DNA from: Azospirillum baldaniorum
GTDB lineage: Bacteria > Pseudomonadota > Alphaproteobacteria > Azospirillales > Azospirillaceae
Length of the DNA stretch: 64,000 bases
Assembly: GCF_003119195.2 (NCBI RefSeq)
Contig: NZ_CP022253.1
Location: forward strand, 452,001 to 516,000
Direction: 5' to 3'
A program made the position numbers and the translations under genes. Position 1 is the first letter of the stretch. Every line of letters begins with the position of its first letter. Under the pieces are notes generated by a model. The model was not told the origin of the DNA and ran no database searches. It was given only the letters and a program-made list of their open reading frames with translations. This document shows positions 50,617 through 58,828 of the stretch, piece by piece.

Positions 50617-51639
50617 ATGTCGCACACCGTCCATCGCACCGACGTCGTCATCGTCGGCGCCGGCCCCGTCGGTCTCTTCGCCGTGTTCGAATGCGGCATG
50701 CTGAAGATGCGATGCCATGTGGTGGACGCGCTGGACATGGTGGGCGGGCAGTGCACCGCGCTGTACCCGGAAAAGCCCATCTACGACATCCCGGCCCACC
50801 CGGCCATCGAGGCCGCCGACCTGATCGACAAGCTGGCGGAGCAGGCCGCCCCCTTCAGCCCGACCTATCACCTGGGCCAGCAGGTCGAGAAGCTGACCCG
50901 GACGGACGAGGGGCGCTGGCTGGTGGAGACCAGCATCGGCACGCGCATCGACACCCAGGCGGTGATCATTGCCGCCGGCTGCGGCGCCTTCGGTCCCAAC
51001 CGCCCGCCGCTGGACGGGCTGGAGCAGTATGAGGGCACGTCGGTCTTCTACATGGTCCGCCGCAAGCAGGACTTCGCCGGCAAGCGCGTGGTGATCGCCG
51101 GCGGCGGCGATTCCGCCGTGGACTGGACGCTGTCGCTGGCCGACGTGGCGGAGAAGGTCTACGTCGTCCACCGCCGGCCCAAGTTCCGCGCCGCCCCGGA
51201 AAGCGTCGCCCGCATGGACGTCCTGGTCCGCGAGGGCAAGGTGGAGATGGTGGTGCCCTATCAGCTCTCCGGTCTGGTGGGGGAGAACGGCCAGCTCTCC
51301 GCCGTGCGCGTCGCCACGCTGGACGGCGAAGAGAAGGACCTGCCGGCCGACGCGCTGCTCGCCTTCTTCGGCCTGTCGATGAATCTGGGGCCGATCGCCG
51401 AGTGGGGCCTGAACCTGGAGCGCAGCCACATCGGCGTTAGCCTGCCCGGCTGCGCCACCAGCGCCCCCGGCGTCTACGCCATCGGCGACATCGCGACCTA
51501 TCCCGGCAAGCTGAAGCTGATCCTCTGCGGCTTCTCCGAGGCGGCGCAGGCGGCCCACGCCATCCACCCGCTGGTCCATCCGGGCGAGGCGCTGCACTTC
51601 GAATATTCGACCTCCAAGGGCGTTCCCGGCGCCGAGTAA
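50617..51639 (+). CDS. Ferredoxin/flavodoxin-NADP+ reductase, thioredoxin-reductase-like type
   Basis: A 340-residue flavoprotein. The FAD motif is VVIVGAGPVGLFAVFECG (residues ~10-26) and the NADP motif KRVVIAGGGDSAVDWTLSLA. It lacks the CxxC redox pair of thioredoxin reductase, as expected for the YumC/FNR2 group. APGVYAIGDIATYPGKLKLI and the C-terminal aromatic end (LHFEYSTSKG) stack on FAD. It transfers electrons between NADPH and ferredoxin or flavodoxin, relevant to nitrogen fixation in diazotrophs, by inference. It is monocistronic. Confidence 0.93.
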   Translation: MSHTVHRTDVVIVGAGPVGLFAVFECGMLKMRCHVVDALDMVGGQCTALYPEKPIYDIPAHPAIEAADLIDKLAEQAAPFSPTYHLGQQVEKLTRTDEGRWLVETSIGTRIDTQAVIIAAGCGAFGPNRPPLDGLEQYEGTSVFYMVRRKQDFAGKRVVIAGGGDSAVDWTLSLADVAEKVYVVHRRPKFRAAPESVARMDVLVREGKVEMVVPYQLSGLVGENGQLSAVRVATLDGEEKDLPADALLAFFGLSMNLGPIAEWGLNLERSHIGVSLPGCATSAPGVYAIGDIATYPGKLKLILCGFSEAAQAAHAIHPLVHPGEALHFEYSTSKGVPGAE

Positions 51640-51649
51640 GAACGGAAAC

Positions 51650-51674
51650 GGGCCGCCGGGGGTACCGGCGGCCC
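51650..51674 (+). terminator. Hairpin after the ferredoxin-NADP reductase gene
   Basis: GGGCCGCCGG and CCGGCGGCCC form a perfect 10-bp stem with a 5-nt loop, 10 nt after the stop. There is no T-tract, so termination at this site is uncertain. Confidence 0.45.
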
Positions 51675-51726
51675 GCTCCGTCAACGGCTGACGGGAGGCA
51701 TGACAGGGGGTCTGCATTCGAAGTTT

Positions 51727-51845
51727 CCCTCTCCCCTCTGGGGAGAGGGTTAGGGTGAGGGGGGTGCGCTTTTGCCGGACGTCCCGACACGCACAACCCC
51801 CTCACCGGCCCTCCGGGCCACCCTCTCCCCGGAGGGGAGAGGGTT
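51727..51845. repeat. Palindromic intergenic repeat, family A (copy 2)
   Basis: CCCTCTCCCCTCTGGGGAGA with GGGTTAGGGTGAGGGGGGTG on the left, and CCCCCTCACCGGCCCTCCGG with CCCTCTCCCCGGAGGGGAGA on the right. It shares both arms with 9523-9709 but is about 70 nt shorter in the centre. It lies between the reductase gene and the convergent Spy-like gene. Confidence 0.88.
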
Positions 51846-51883
51846 CATAAAGTCCGAATGCGACAGCCTTGGGGGGCAAGGGA

Positions 51884-52438
51884 TCAGCCGCCGCGGGGGC
51901 CCTTGTCGGGACCCGGGCCGGGTCCGGGGCCGTGATGGCGCATGCCCGGACCGCCCATGCCACCGCCCATCATGCCGTGCCCGGCGCGGTCGAGGAAGCG
52001 GTCGGCCTGCTTCTGCTGGTCCGGGGTGAGCTGGGCGTAGAGGTCGGTCGCCGCCGGGCGCACCTGCTGAAGCTGGGCGAGGCGGGCCGACATCATGGCC
52101 TCCATCCGCTCAAGCCGGGCCGGGGCCGCGGCGGGCATCGGCTGGTCCTTGTACTTGGCGCAGAGGTCCTGGGTGGGCTTCTGGCTCGCCTTCGCGGCGT
52201 CGGCGAACTTGGTCCAGGCGGCGCGCTGCTGGTCGGTGATGTTCAGCTTCTTCTCGGCGTAGGCCAGCATGCCGGCCAGCCGGGCGTCCTGATCCTCGCA
52301 CATCCGGGAGAAATGCCGGCCGCCGTCCGGACCGGGGCCAGGGCCGGCGCCGGGACCCGGCTGCTGCTGGGCGAAGACCGGCACGGCGAGGCCGAGGCCG
52401 AGAACCAGCGCGGCGGTGGTCATCATAGCGCGTTTCAT
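51884..52438 (-). CDS. Spy/CpxP-like (LTXXQ) periplasmic protein
   Basis: A 184-residue exported protein. The signal peptide MKRAMMTTAALVLGLGLAVP with cleavage after VFA-QQQ precedes a helical LTXXQ domain (two repeats: LNITDQQRAAWTKFADAA and YAQLTPDQQKQADRFLDRAG). The C-terminal ~25 residues are Gly/Met/His/Pro-rich (HGMMGGGMGGPGMRHHGPGP), which could bind metal. Related proteins sense envelope or metal stress (CpxP, CnrX, ZraP), and it is divergent from an OmpR-type response regulator and kinase. Confidence 0.85.
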   Translation of the reverse strand: MKRAMMTTAALVLGLGLAVPVFAQQQPGPGAGPGPGPDGGRHFSRMCEDQDARLAGMLAYAEKKLNITDQQRAAWTKFADAAKASQKPTQDLCAKYKDQPMPAAAPARLERMEAMMSARLAQLQQVRPAATDLYAQLTPDQQKQADRFLDRAGHGMMGGGMGGPGMRHHGPGPGPGPDKGPRGG

Positions 52439-52535
52439 GGGGATGCTCCTTGTTATCGACGGGGTCTTGCGTTCCCGATGACCCCGATGATGGGCCGGCA
52501 ACGTATCCGGTTGATGTCCGGCCTTCCGTGAATTG

Positions 52536-52578
52536 GTAACGCTGTGTAACAGCCGGCCTCCCCGTAACGTGGCGTTAC
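52536..52578. promoter_or_regulatory. Paired GTAAC half-sites, predicted operator of the two-component system
   Basis: GTAAC (52536-52540), 5 nt, GTAAC (52546-52550) is a direct repeat with 10-bp phasing, as in CpxR-type boxes (GTAAA-N5-GTAAA). A second site, GTAAC (52564-52568), 5 nt, GTTAC (52574-52578), is inverted. Both lie in the gap between the divergent Spy-like and response-regulator genes, well placed to control both. Confidence 0.6.
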
Positions 52579-52624
52579 ACATTTCTTCTTCACCCCGGCG
52601 CCCGTGCGTCGGATCATGCGTTCC

Positions 52625-53350
52625 ATGGACCGCACACCTCACCTGCTGGTGGTCGACGACGACCGCGAAATCCGCACCCTCCTGTCGCAGTTCCTGACGC
52701 GGCACGGCTTCCGCGTGACCGGGGCCAAGGACGGGGTGGAGATGATGCGCACGCTGGACAGCGCGCGCGTGGACCTGATCGTGCTCGACCTGATGATGCC
52801 GGGGGAGGACGGGCTGAGCCTGTGCCGCCGCCTGCGCGCCGCCCCCGAGACGGCGCAGACGCCGGTCATCATGCTGACCGCGATGGGCGAGGAGACGGAC
52901 CGCATCGTCGGGCTGGAGATGGGCGCCGACGACTATCTGGCGAAGCCCTTCAGCCCGCGCGAGCTTCTGGCCCGCGTCAAGGCCGTGCTGCGCCGCGCCT
53001 CCGGCCCGCCGGTGTCCGGTGGTGCGGCGGGCAAGACGCTGGGCTTCGAGGGCTGGACGCTCGACCTCGCCAAGCGGGAGCTGCGCTCGCCCGACGGGGT
53101 GCTGGTGCAGCTCTCCGCCGGGGAATACGACCTGCTGGTCGCCTTCGTGGAGCATCCGCAGCGGGTGCTGACCCGCGACCAGCTTCTCGATCTGGCGCGC
53201 GGGCGCTCGGCGGTGCCCTTCGACCGCTCCATCGACGTGCAGGTCAGCCGCCTGCGCCGCAAGATCGAGCCCGACCCCGCCGACCCCACCATGATCAAGA
53301 CGGTGCGCGGCGGCGGCTATCTGTTCACCCCGGCGGTGACGGGGGCCTGA
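52625..53350 (+). CDS. OmpR/CpxR-family response regulator
   Basis: A 241-residue regulator. The receiver has the phospho-acceptor in LIVLDLMMPGEDGLSLCR, the acidic pair in LLVVDDDREI, and Lys in ADDYLAKPFSPREL. The C-terminal winged helix has LSAGEYDLLVAFVEHPQRVL and SIDVQVSRLRRKIEPDPADP, ending VRGGGYLFTP. I use the ATG giving MDRTPHLLVVDDD; earlier in-frame starts at 52604 (GTG) and 52616 (ATG) exist. It is followed at 1 nt by the kinase. Confidence 0.94.
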   Translation: MDRTPHLLVVDDDREIRTLLSQFLTRHGFRVTGAKDGVEMMRTLDSARVDLIVLDLMMPGEDGLSLCRRLRAAPETAQTPVIMLTAMGEETDRIVGLEMGADDYLAKPFSPRELLARVKAVLRRASGPPVSGGAAGKTLGFEGWTLDLAKRELRSPDGVLVQLSAGEYDLLVAFVEHPQRVLTRDQLLDLARGRSAVPFDRSIDVQVSRLRRKIEPDPADPTMIKTVRGGGYLFTPAVTGA

Positions 53351-53351
53351 G

Positions 53352-54731
53352 ATGGAGACTGCCCGCAAGAGCCGCCTGCTGGTGGCCCGGCGCTGGCTGC
53401 CGGATAGCATCGCCTCCCGGCTGGTGCTGACGGTGGTGCTGGCGCTGCTGCTGACCCAGGCGGTCAGCGCGCTGGTCTATCTCACCGACCGTCCTCCGGG
53501 ACCGCCGGCCCACAGCATGCGCGTCCTCGTCCAGCGCGTGACGGCCATCGTCCAGCTCGTGGAGAGCACCCCGCCGCCGGAGCGGCGGCGGCTGGTCAAG
53601 GCGATCGACGACCCCGTGCTGCGGGTGGATTGGAATCCCGAGACGCCGCGCTTCGCCAACCAGCGCGAGGGCTTTCCCTTCGACCGGCTGCGCCGGGCCA
53701 TCCGCGGCGAGCTGGACGATCCCGACCGCGCCGTGGTGGTCGAGGTCCGGCGGGAGCGCCCCATGCCCGGCCCCTTCCCGGTGGACGAGCATCGCTGGGG
53801 CGCCGACGTCCGGCTGTCGGTGGGGCTGAAGGACGGGTCCTGGCTGACCTTCGTCGGCGGCGACCCGCTGGAGGGGCCGTTCCGGCTGCTGCGCTTCGCG
53901 CTGTGGATGGCCGGCATCGTCGGGGCGGTGGCCCTGGTCTCGGTCTGGACGGCGCGCCGCATGACCGCCCCCATCGCGCGCTTCGCCGACGCGGCGGAGC
54001 GGCTGGGCGTGGACGGCGAAGCGCCGCCCCTGCCGGAGGCCGGCCCCCAGGAGCTGCGCGCCGCCACCCGCGCCTTCAACCGGATGCAGGCGCGTCTGGC
54101 CCGCTTCGTCGCCGACCGCACGCAGATGGTGGCGGCGATGAGCCACGACCTGCGCACGCCGCTGACCCGCCTGCGCCTGCGCGCCGAGCTGGTCGAGGAC
54201 CCGGAGATGCAACGCAAGATGCTCGCCGACCTCGACGAGATGGCGGCGATGATCAACGCCACGCTGGCCTTCGCCCGCGACGACGCCAAGCACGAGCCGC
54301 GCGGCCCGCTCGACCTCGCCGACCTGCTGCAGAGCCTGTGCGACGACCGTGTGGACGCCGGTCACGAGGCGGCCTACGAGGGGCCGGCGCACGCGACGGT
54401 GGACGGCCGCCCGGTGGCCTTGCGCCGCGCCTTCGCCAACCTGATGGACAACGCCATCGCCTATGGCGGCGGCTTCACCGTGCGCTTGCGGCCCGCGGAC
54501 GGGGAGCTGCGGGTGGAGATCGAGGACGGCGGTCCCGGCATCCCGGAGGAGGAGTTCGAGAAGGTCTTCGCCCCCTTCTACCGGCTGGAACGCTCGCGCT
54601 CCCGCGACACCGGCGGGGTGGGGCTGGGTCTGGCCACCGCCCGCACGGTGGTGCGCGGCCACGGCGGCGACATCGCGCTGGCGAACCGCCCGGAAGGCGG
54701 GCTGCGGGTGACGGTGACCCTGCCGCGGTGA
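53352..54731 (+). CDS. EnvZ/CpxA-type sensor histidine kinase
   Basis: A 459-residue membrane kinase. TM1 (SRLVLTVVLALLLTQAVSAL), a ~130-residue periplasmic sensor, TM2 (FALWMAGIVGAVALVSVWTA), HAMP (RRMTAPIARFADAAERLGVD), the H-box MVAAMSHDLRTPLTRLRLRA (His near 263), and a complete HATPase (NLMDNAIAYGGGF, EIEDGGPGIP, GGVGLGLATAR). It is the partner of the response regulator 1 nt upstream. The signal may be an envelope or metal stress sensed with the Spy-like protein, as an inference. Confidence 0.94.
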   Translation: METARKSRLLVARRWLPDSIASRLVLTVVLALLLTQAVSALVYLTDRPPGPPAHSMRVLVQRVTAIVQLVESTPPPERRRLVKAIDDPVLRVDWNPETPRFANQREGFPFDRLRRAIRGELDDPDRAVVVEVRRERPMPGPFPVDEHRWGADVRLSVGLKDGSWLTFVGGDPLEGPFRLLRFALWMAGIVGAVALVSVWTARRMTAPIARFADAAERLGVDGEAPPLPEAGPQELRAATRAFNRMQARLARFVADRTQMVAAMSHDLRTPLTRLRLRAELVEDPEMQRKMLADLDEMAAMINATLAFARDDAKHEPRGPLDLADLLQSLCDDRVDAGHEAAYEGPAHATVDGRPVALRRAFANLMDNAIAYGGGFTVRLRPADGELRVEIEDGGPGIPEEEFEKVFAPFYRLERSRSRDTGGVGLGLATARTVVRGHGGDIALANRPEGGLRVTVTLPR

Positions 54732-54769
54732 GCTTTATGGACTTCGCCGAGGCATCAATCTCGGAAGCT

Positions 54770-54879
54770 TTGCCCCCACCCTAACCCTCCCCCGCTTCGC
54801 AGGGGAGGGGATAAGCTCCCTCTCCTGCGAAGCGGGGGAGGGAAGGGGCCCATGCGCAGCATGGGAAGGGTGGGGGCAA
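54770..54879. repeat. Palindromic intergenic repeat, family B (copy 3)
   Basis: TTGCCCCCACCCTAACCCTC on the left and GGGAAGGGTGGGGGCAA at the right. Inside are GCTTCGCAGGGGAGGGGATA and CCTGCGAAGCGGGGGAGG, a hairpin, followed by a GGGGCCCATGCGCAGCATGG stem. It lies between the kinase and the NADH dehydrogenase gene. Confidence 0.9.
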
Positions 54880-54904
54880 CCGTGGCCTCTGTTCAGGTTC
54901 CGGA

Positions 54905-56335
54905 ATGCACCGCAACATCGGCGGCGCATCGGCGTTTAACGGTGCAGGATCAACGTCACCGGAGGTTGCCGCCGTGCCGCAGATCGACCGCACCCCCGCG
55001 CCCGTGGACAGCCGCCCCCATGTCGTGATCGTCGGGGCGGGGTTCGGCGGGCTGGCCTGCGCGGAGGCCCTGGGCGGGACGAACATCCGCGTCACCATCA
55101 TCGACCGGAACAACTATCACCTGTTCGTGCCGCTGCTCTATCAGGTGGCGACCGCCGCCCTGTCGCCCGCCGACATCGCCGAACCGATCCGCCGCATCGT
55201 CAGCCGCCACCCCAACATCGACGTGGTGATGGGCGAGGTGACCGGGATCGACCGTACGGCCAAGCGGGTGGAACTGGCCGACGGCAGCTTCGTCCCCTAC
55301 GACCGGCTGGTGCTGGCGACCGGCTCCTCCTACAGCTATTTCGGGCACGACGACTGGGCGGAGATCGCCCCCGGCCTGAAGACCATCGAGAACGCCCGGC
55401 GGATCCGCGCCCGGCTGCTGATGAATTTCGAGCAGGCCGAGATGTGCGAGGACCCGGCCCGGCAGAAGGCGCTGATGACCACCATCGTGGTCGGCGGCGG
55501 CCCCACCGGGGTCGAGATGGCCGGGGCGGTGGCCGAGCTGGCCCGCTTCACGCTGGCCCGCGACTTCCGCCGCATCGACCCGCGCACCGCCCGCGTCCTG
55601 CTGGTCGAGGCCGGGCCGCGCATTCTGTCCACCTTTCCGGACGACCTCGGCCAGTACGCCCGCCGCAAGCTGGAGGAGCTGGGCGTCGTCGTGCTGACCG
55701 GGCAGGCGGTGGAGAGCATCACGCCGGAGGGCGCGACGGTCGGCGGGCGCTTCATCCCGGCGGGGGCCATCGTGTGGGGTGCCGGGGTCAAGGCGTCGCC
55801 CGCCGGCTCCTGGCTGGGGGTGGAGACCGACCGCAGCGGGCGCATCCCGGTCGACGCCGACATGGCGGTGCCGGGCGTGCCCGACGTCTACGCGCTGGGC
55901 GACACGGCGGCGCTGGCCGGCGACGACGGCAAGCCGCTGCCCGGTCTGGCCCAGGTCGCCAAGCAGCAGGGCGAGCATCTGGGCGGCGGGCTGGAGGCCA
56001 GCCTGCTGCGCGGCCAGCCGCTGGAGCCCTTCCGCTTCCGCAACCGCGGCAACACCGCTATCGTCGGGCGCAGCGCCGCCGTCTTCGATTTCGGGACGCG
56101 CAAGCTGAAGGGCTGGTTCGCCTGGGTGCTGTGGGCGATCGTCCACGTCTATCTGCTGGTGAACTTCCACAAGCGGATGCTGGTCACCATGCAGTGGCTG
56201 TGGCGCTGGGCCACCTACCAGCGCGGCGCGCGGCTCATCACCACCGACCGTCCGGTGTCGGCGTCCGAGTCCGTCACCTCGCCGCATGGCGGGAGCGCCG
56301 AGCCCTTCCGCGACGCGCGGCGCGGCCAGGGCTGA
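54905..56335 (+). CDS. ndh: Type II NADH:quinone oxidoreductase (Ndh)
   Basis: A 476-residue single-subunit, non-proton-pumping NADH dehydrogenase. The FAD motif is VVIVGAGFGGLACAEALGG. The second, NAD-binding motif is TIVVGGGPTGVEMAGAVAEL. DVYALGDTAAL and GLAQVAKQQGEHLG are family features, and the C-terminal aromatic/basic segment (WFAWVLWAIVHVYLLVNFHK) anchors it to the membrane. The ATG has a ~24-residue low-complexity leader before PQIDRTPAPVDSRPHV; a GTG at 54974 is an alternative. Confidence 0.93.
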   Translation: MHRNIGGASAFNGAGSTSPEVAAVPQIDRTPAPVDSRPHVVIVGAGFGGLACAEALGGTNIRVTIIDRNNYHLFVPLLYQVATAALSPADIAEPIRRIVSRHPNIDVVMGEVTGIDRTAKRVELADGSFVPYDRLVLATGSSYSYFGHDDWAEIAPGLKTIENARRIRARLLMNFEQAEMCEDPARQKALMTTIVVGGGPTGVEMAGAVAELARFTLARDFRRIDPRTARVLLVEAGPRILSTFPDDLGQYARRKLEELGVVVLTGQAVESITPEGATVGGRFIPAGAIVWGAGVKASPAGSWLGVETDRSGRIPVDADMAVPGVPDVYALGDTAALAGDDGKPLPGLAQVAKQQGEHLGGGLEASLLRGQPLEPFRFRNRGNTAIVGRSAAVFDFGTRKLKGWFAWVLWAIVHVYLLVNFHKRMLVTMQWLWRWATYQRGARLITTDRPVSASESVTSPHGGSAEPFRDARRGQG

Positions 56336-56344
56336 CCGGACAGG

Positions 56345-58741
56345 TCAGGAAGCGGGCGGCAGCGGCAGGACGCAGCGGAAGCGGGTGCCGTTGCCCGGCC
56401 ATTCCTCGACCTCCAGCCGCCCGCCGTGCAGCTCCATGACGTTGCGGACCAGCGACAGGCCGAGCGCCGCGGCGCCGCGCGGGTCGTTGCGGTCGTAGCG
56501 CGAGGGCAGGGCGGCCTCGCCCGGCCCGGCTCCGCTGCCCACGGTCAGCACGAGAGTCCCGGCGGTCCGCTCCCCCGACAGCAGGATGCGGCGGTCCGTC
56601 GGCGGGTGGCGGATGGCGCCGACGACCAGGGTGAACAGCGCCTGCTTCAGCCGCCGCTCGTCGCCCTCCATCTCGCCCAGCGAGGACGGGGCGGTCAGGT
56701 CGAGGCGCAGCCCCTCGCGCCGCGCCCACTCGCGGGTCAGCTCGCCCACCGTCTCCAGCAGGTCGGGCACGTCCACGGTGCCGCGGTCCAGCGTGGTCAC
56801 CCCGGCCCCCAGGCTGGTCATGTCGACCACGTCGTCGATCAGCTCCAGCAGCCGCTCGCCCGCGTTCAGGACGCCCTTCACATACTCGATCTGGCGCGGG
56901 TTCAGCTCCCCGAAATACTGGTTCGCCAGGACCTCGGCGAAGCCGATGATGCCGTTCAGCGGGTTGCGCAGATGGTGCGAGACGTTGGCGATGAACTCGC
57001 TTTTCAGCTGGTCGGCGGCCTCCAGCGCGGCGTTGGAGGCGCGCAGCGCCTGCTCCAGCCGGGCGCTGTCGGTGACGTCGAGATAGCTGTTCAGCACCGC
57101 CCCGTCGGGCAGCGGCAGGGTGGAGAACTCCACCACCGACCCGTCCGCCCGCTCCAGCCGGCCCGAGCGCACGGCGCGCTCCAGCGTCGCGCCGATCATC
57201 TCGTCCTTCAGGCTGTCCCAGTCGCCGCCATTCTCCAGGAAGGGCCGCATCCGCTCGAACAGGCTGGAGATGTGCGGCTCGCCCAGCAGGTCGTCGTCGT
57301 CGAGGTCCCAGACGCGCGCGAAGGCCGGGTTGGACAGCTTCAGCCGGCCGTCGCCGCCGAACACGGCGATGCCCTCGGCCAGATTGTCCAGCGTCTCCTG
57401 CTGCACGGCGATCAGCGTGTTGTAGGAGGATTCCAGGGCCAGCGTGTTGGTCACGTCCTCCAGGATCTGCATCAGCCCGCCCAGCGGGTGGGGGGCGGCG
57501 AGGCTGCGCAGCGTCGTGCCGTCCGGCAGGTGCATCAGTTCCTCGACCGGCTCCAGCAGGCGGGTGTAGCGGCTCAGCCGCTCGCGCTTGTAGCTCTGGT
57601 AGTCGGCGTATTCGGGCAGGCGGCGGCGGGTGCGCAGCTCCTCCAGGATTTCGCCGTGGGTGGGCTGGCTGCGCAGCCAGGACTCCTCCAGGTCCCACAG
57701 CCGGGCGTAGGCCTGGTTGAAGAAGGTCAGCCGCGTGTCGGCGCCGAAGATGGCGATGGCCGCGCCCAGCCGCTCCAGCACCTCGCCATGGGCGGCGAGG
57801 TGGCGGCTCAACTCGCCGCGCATCTCCTCCACCGCCGTGACGTCCAGCGCGTAGCCGACGACCAGCGTGCCGCCGCCGTCGGGGGCGGGCAGGGGGGCCT
57901 CGGTGACCTCCAGCAGGCGCCGCTCGGTGCCGATGACGGCGGAGACCCGCTCCGACTGGGCGACCCCGCTGCGAAGCGCGCGTTGCGCCAGGGAGCGCCC
58001 GGCGTCGCTCAGCTCCTTGCCGCTTTCCGGCACGGCGGCGGGGTCGGAATCCACGGCACGGGCGTAGGCGCGGTTGCACCAGGACAGCGTCTGTCCGGCA
58101 CCGCGCAGCCACACCGGCAACGGCAGGGCATCCACCGCCGCGCGCAGCTCGGCCAGCGCCGATTCGGCGTCGCGCTGTTCGCGGGTGAGCGTCTCCCGCT
58201 CGGTGCAACGGTCGGTGATGTCCTCCAGCCAGACGACGTTCTGGTGTCCGGCGTCCCGGTGCCCGGCGCCTTCCGTTCCTTCGGACAGCCCGCCGGCCCG
58301 CCGCCCGCTCAGCAGCAGGCGCCGCCCGCTGCGGGTCGTCGCCTCGATTCGGAAGCCTTCCCCCGCGGCGCGCAGGCGACTGACGGCCTCGGCGACCCGG
58401 GGGGCGTCGGTGTCGGCGAAGGCGCCCGCGATGTCCTGGCCGGGCACGACGCCGAGCAGCCCGGCGCAGCCCGGCGCCGCGCTGACGGCGCCATCGGCGC
58501 TCCAGGCGCACCAGGGGTGGGGGGAGGCGGCCAGCAAGGCCTCCAGACGCGCCACGTCGGCCGCCAACCGGTCGCTGCGGCGGCGCTCCCTGCCGGTCCA
58601 GAACAGTCCGCCGAAACCGGCGGCGCCGAGGACGCCGGCAAAGCCCAGCACGGCGGGCGAGCCGGAGGGCCCGGCCATCAGGCCGACTCCCACCGCCAAC
58701 CCCAGCGCGGCGAAGGCGTATGATCGGGTCAGAACATTCAC
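56345..58741 (-). CDS. Multi-PAS sensor kinase with degenerate ATP-binding domain
   Basis: A 798-residue protein with N-terminal membrane helices (AFAALGLAVGVGLMAGPSGS and PAVLGFAGVLGAAGFGGLFW), several PAS domains (first near 50-150; others with GAAIAIFGADTRLTFFNQAY and EGIAVFGGDGRLKLSNPAFA), and the H-box IANVSHHLRNPLNGIIGFAE (His near 587). The C-terminal ATPase-like domain has lost the N-box Asn (LFTLVVGAIRHPP) and the G1 Asp-x-Gly (VGSGAGPGE) while keeping a G2-like ALGLSLVRNVMELHGG. The GTG start at 58741 is preferred to the TTG at 58777. It is convergent with ndh. Confidence 0.85.
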   Translation of the reverse strand: MNVLTRSYAFAALGLAVGVGLMAGPSGSPAVLGFAGVLGAAGFGGLFWTGRERRRSDRLAADVARLEALLAASPHPWCAWSADGAVSAAPGCAGLLGVVPGQDIAGAFADTDAPRVAEAVSRLRAAGEGFRIEATTRSGRRLLLSGRRAGGLSEGTEGAGHRDAGHQNVVWLEDITDRCTERETLTREQRDAESALAELRAAVDALPLPVWLRGAGQTLSWCNRAYARAVDSDPAAVPESGKELSDAGRSLAQRALRSGVAQSERVSAVIGTERRLLEVTEAPLPAPDGGGTLVVGYALDVTAVEEMRGELSRHLAAHGEVLERLGAAIAIFGADTRLTFFNQAYARLWDLEESWLRSQPTHGEILEELRTRRRLPEYADYQSYKRERLSRYTRLLEPVEELMHLPDGTTLRSLAAPHPLGGLMQILEDVTNTLALESSYNTLIAVQQETLDNLAEGIAVFGGDGRLKLSNPAFARVWDLDDDDLLGEPHISSLFERMRPFLENGGDWDSLKDEMIGATLERAVRSGRLERADGSVVEFSTLPLPDGAVLNSYLDVTDSARLEQALRASNAALEAADQLKSEFIANVSHHLRNPLNGIIGFAEVLANQYFGELNPRQIEYVKGVLNAGERLLELIDDVVDMTSLGAGVTTLDRGTVDVPDLLETVGELTREWARREGLRLDLTAPSSLGEMEGDERRLKQALFTLVVGAIRHPPTDRRILLSGERTAGTLVLTVGSGAGPGEAALPSRYDRNDPRGAAALGLSLVRNVMELHGGRLEVEEWPGNGTRFRCVLPLPPAS

Positions 58742-58828
58742 GCGGGTGAGACTAGTCCACGCCTCCCGGCGGGGCAAGGCGGGCCGGCGGTGGTGCCACT
58801 TTCGGGGTGGTGCGGCTCTTTCTCCCGG

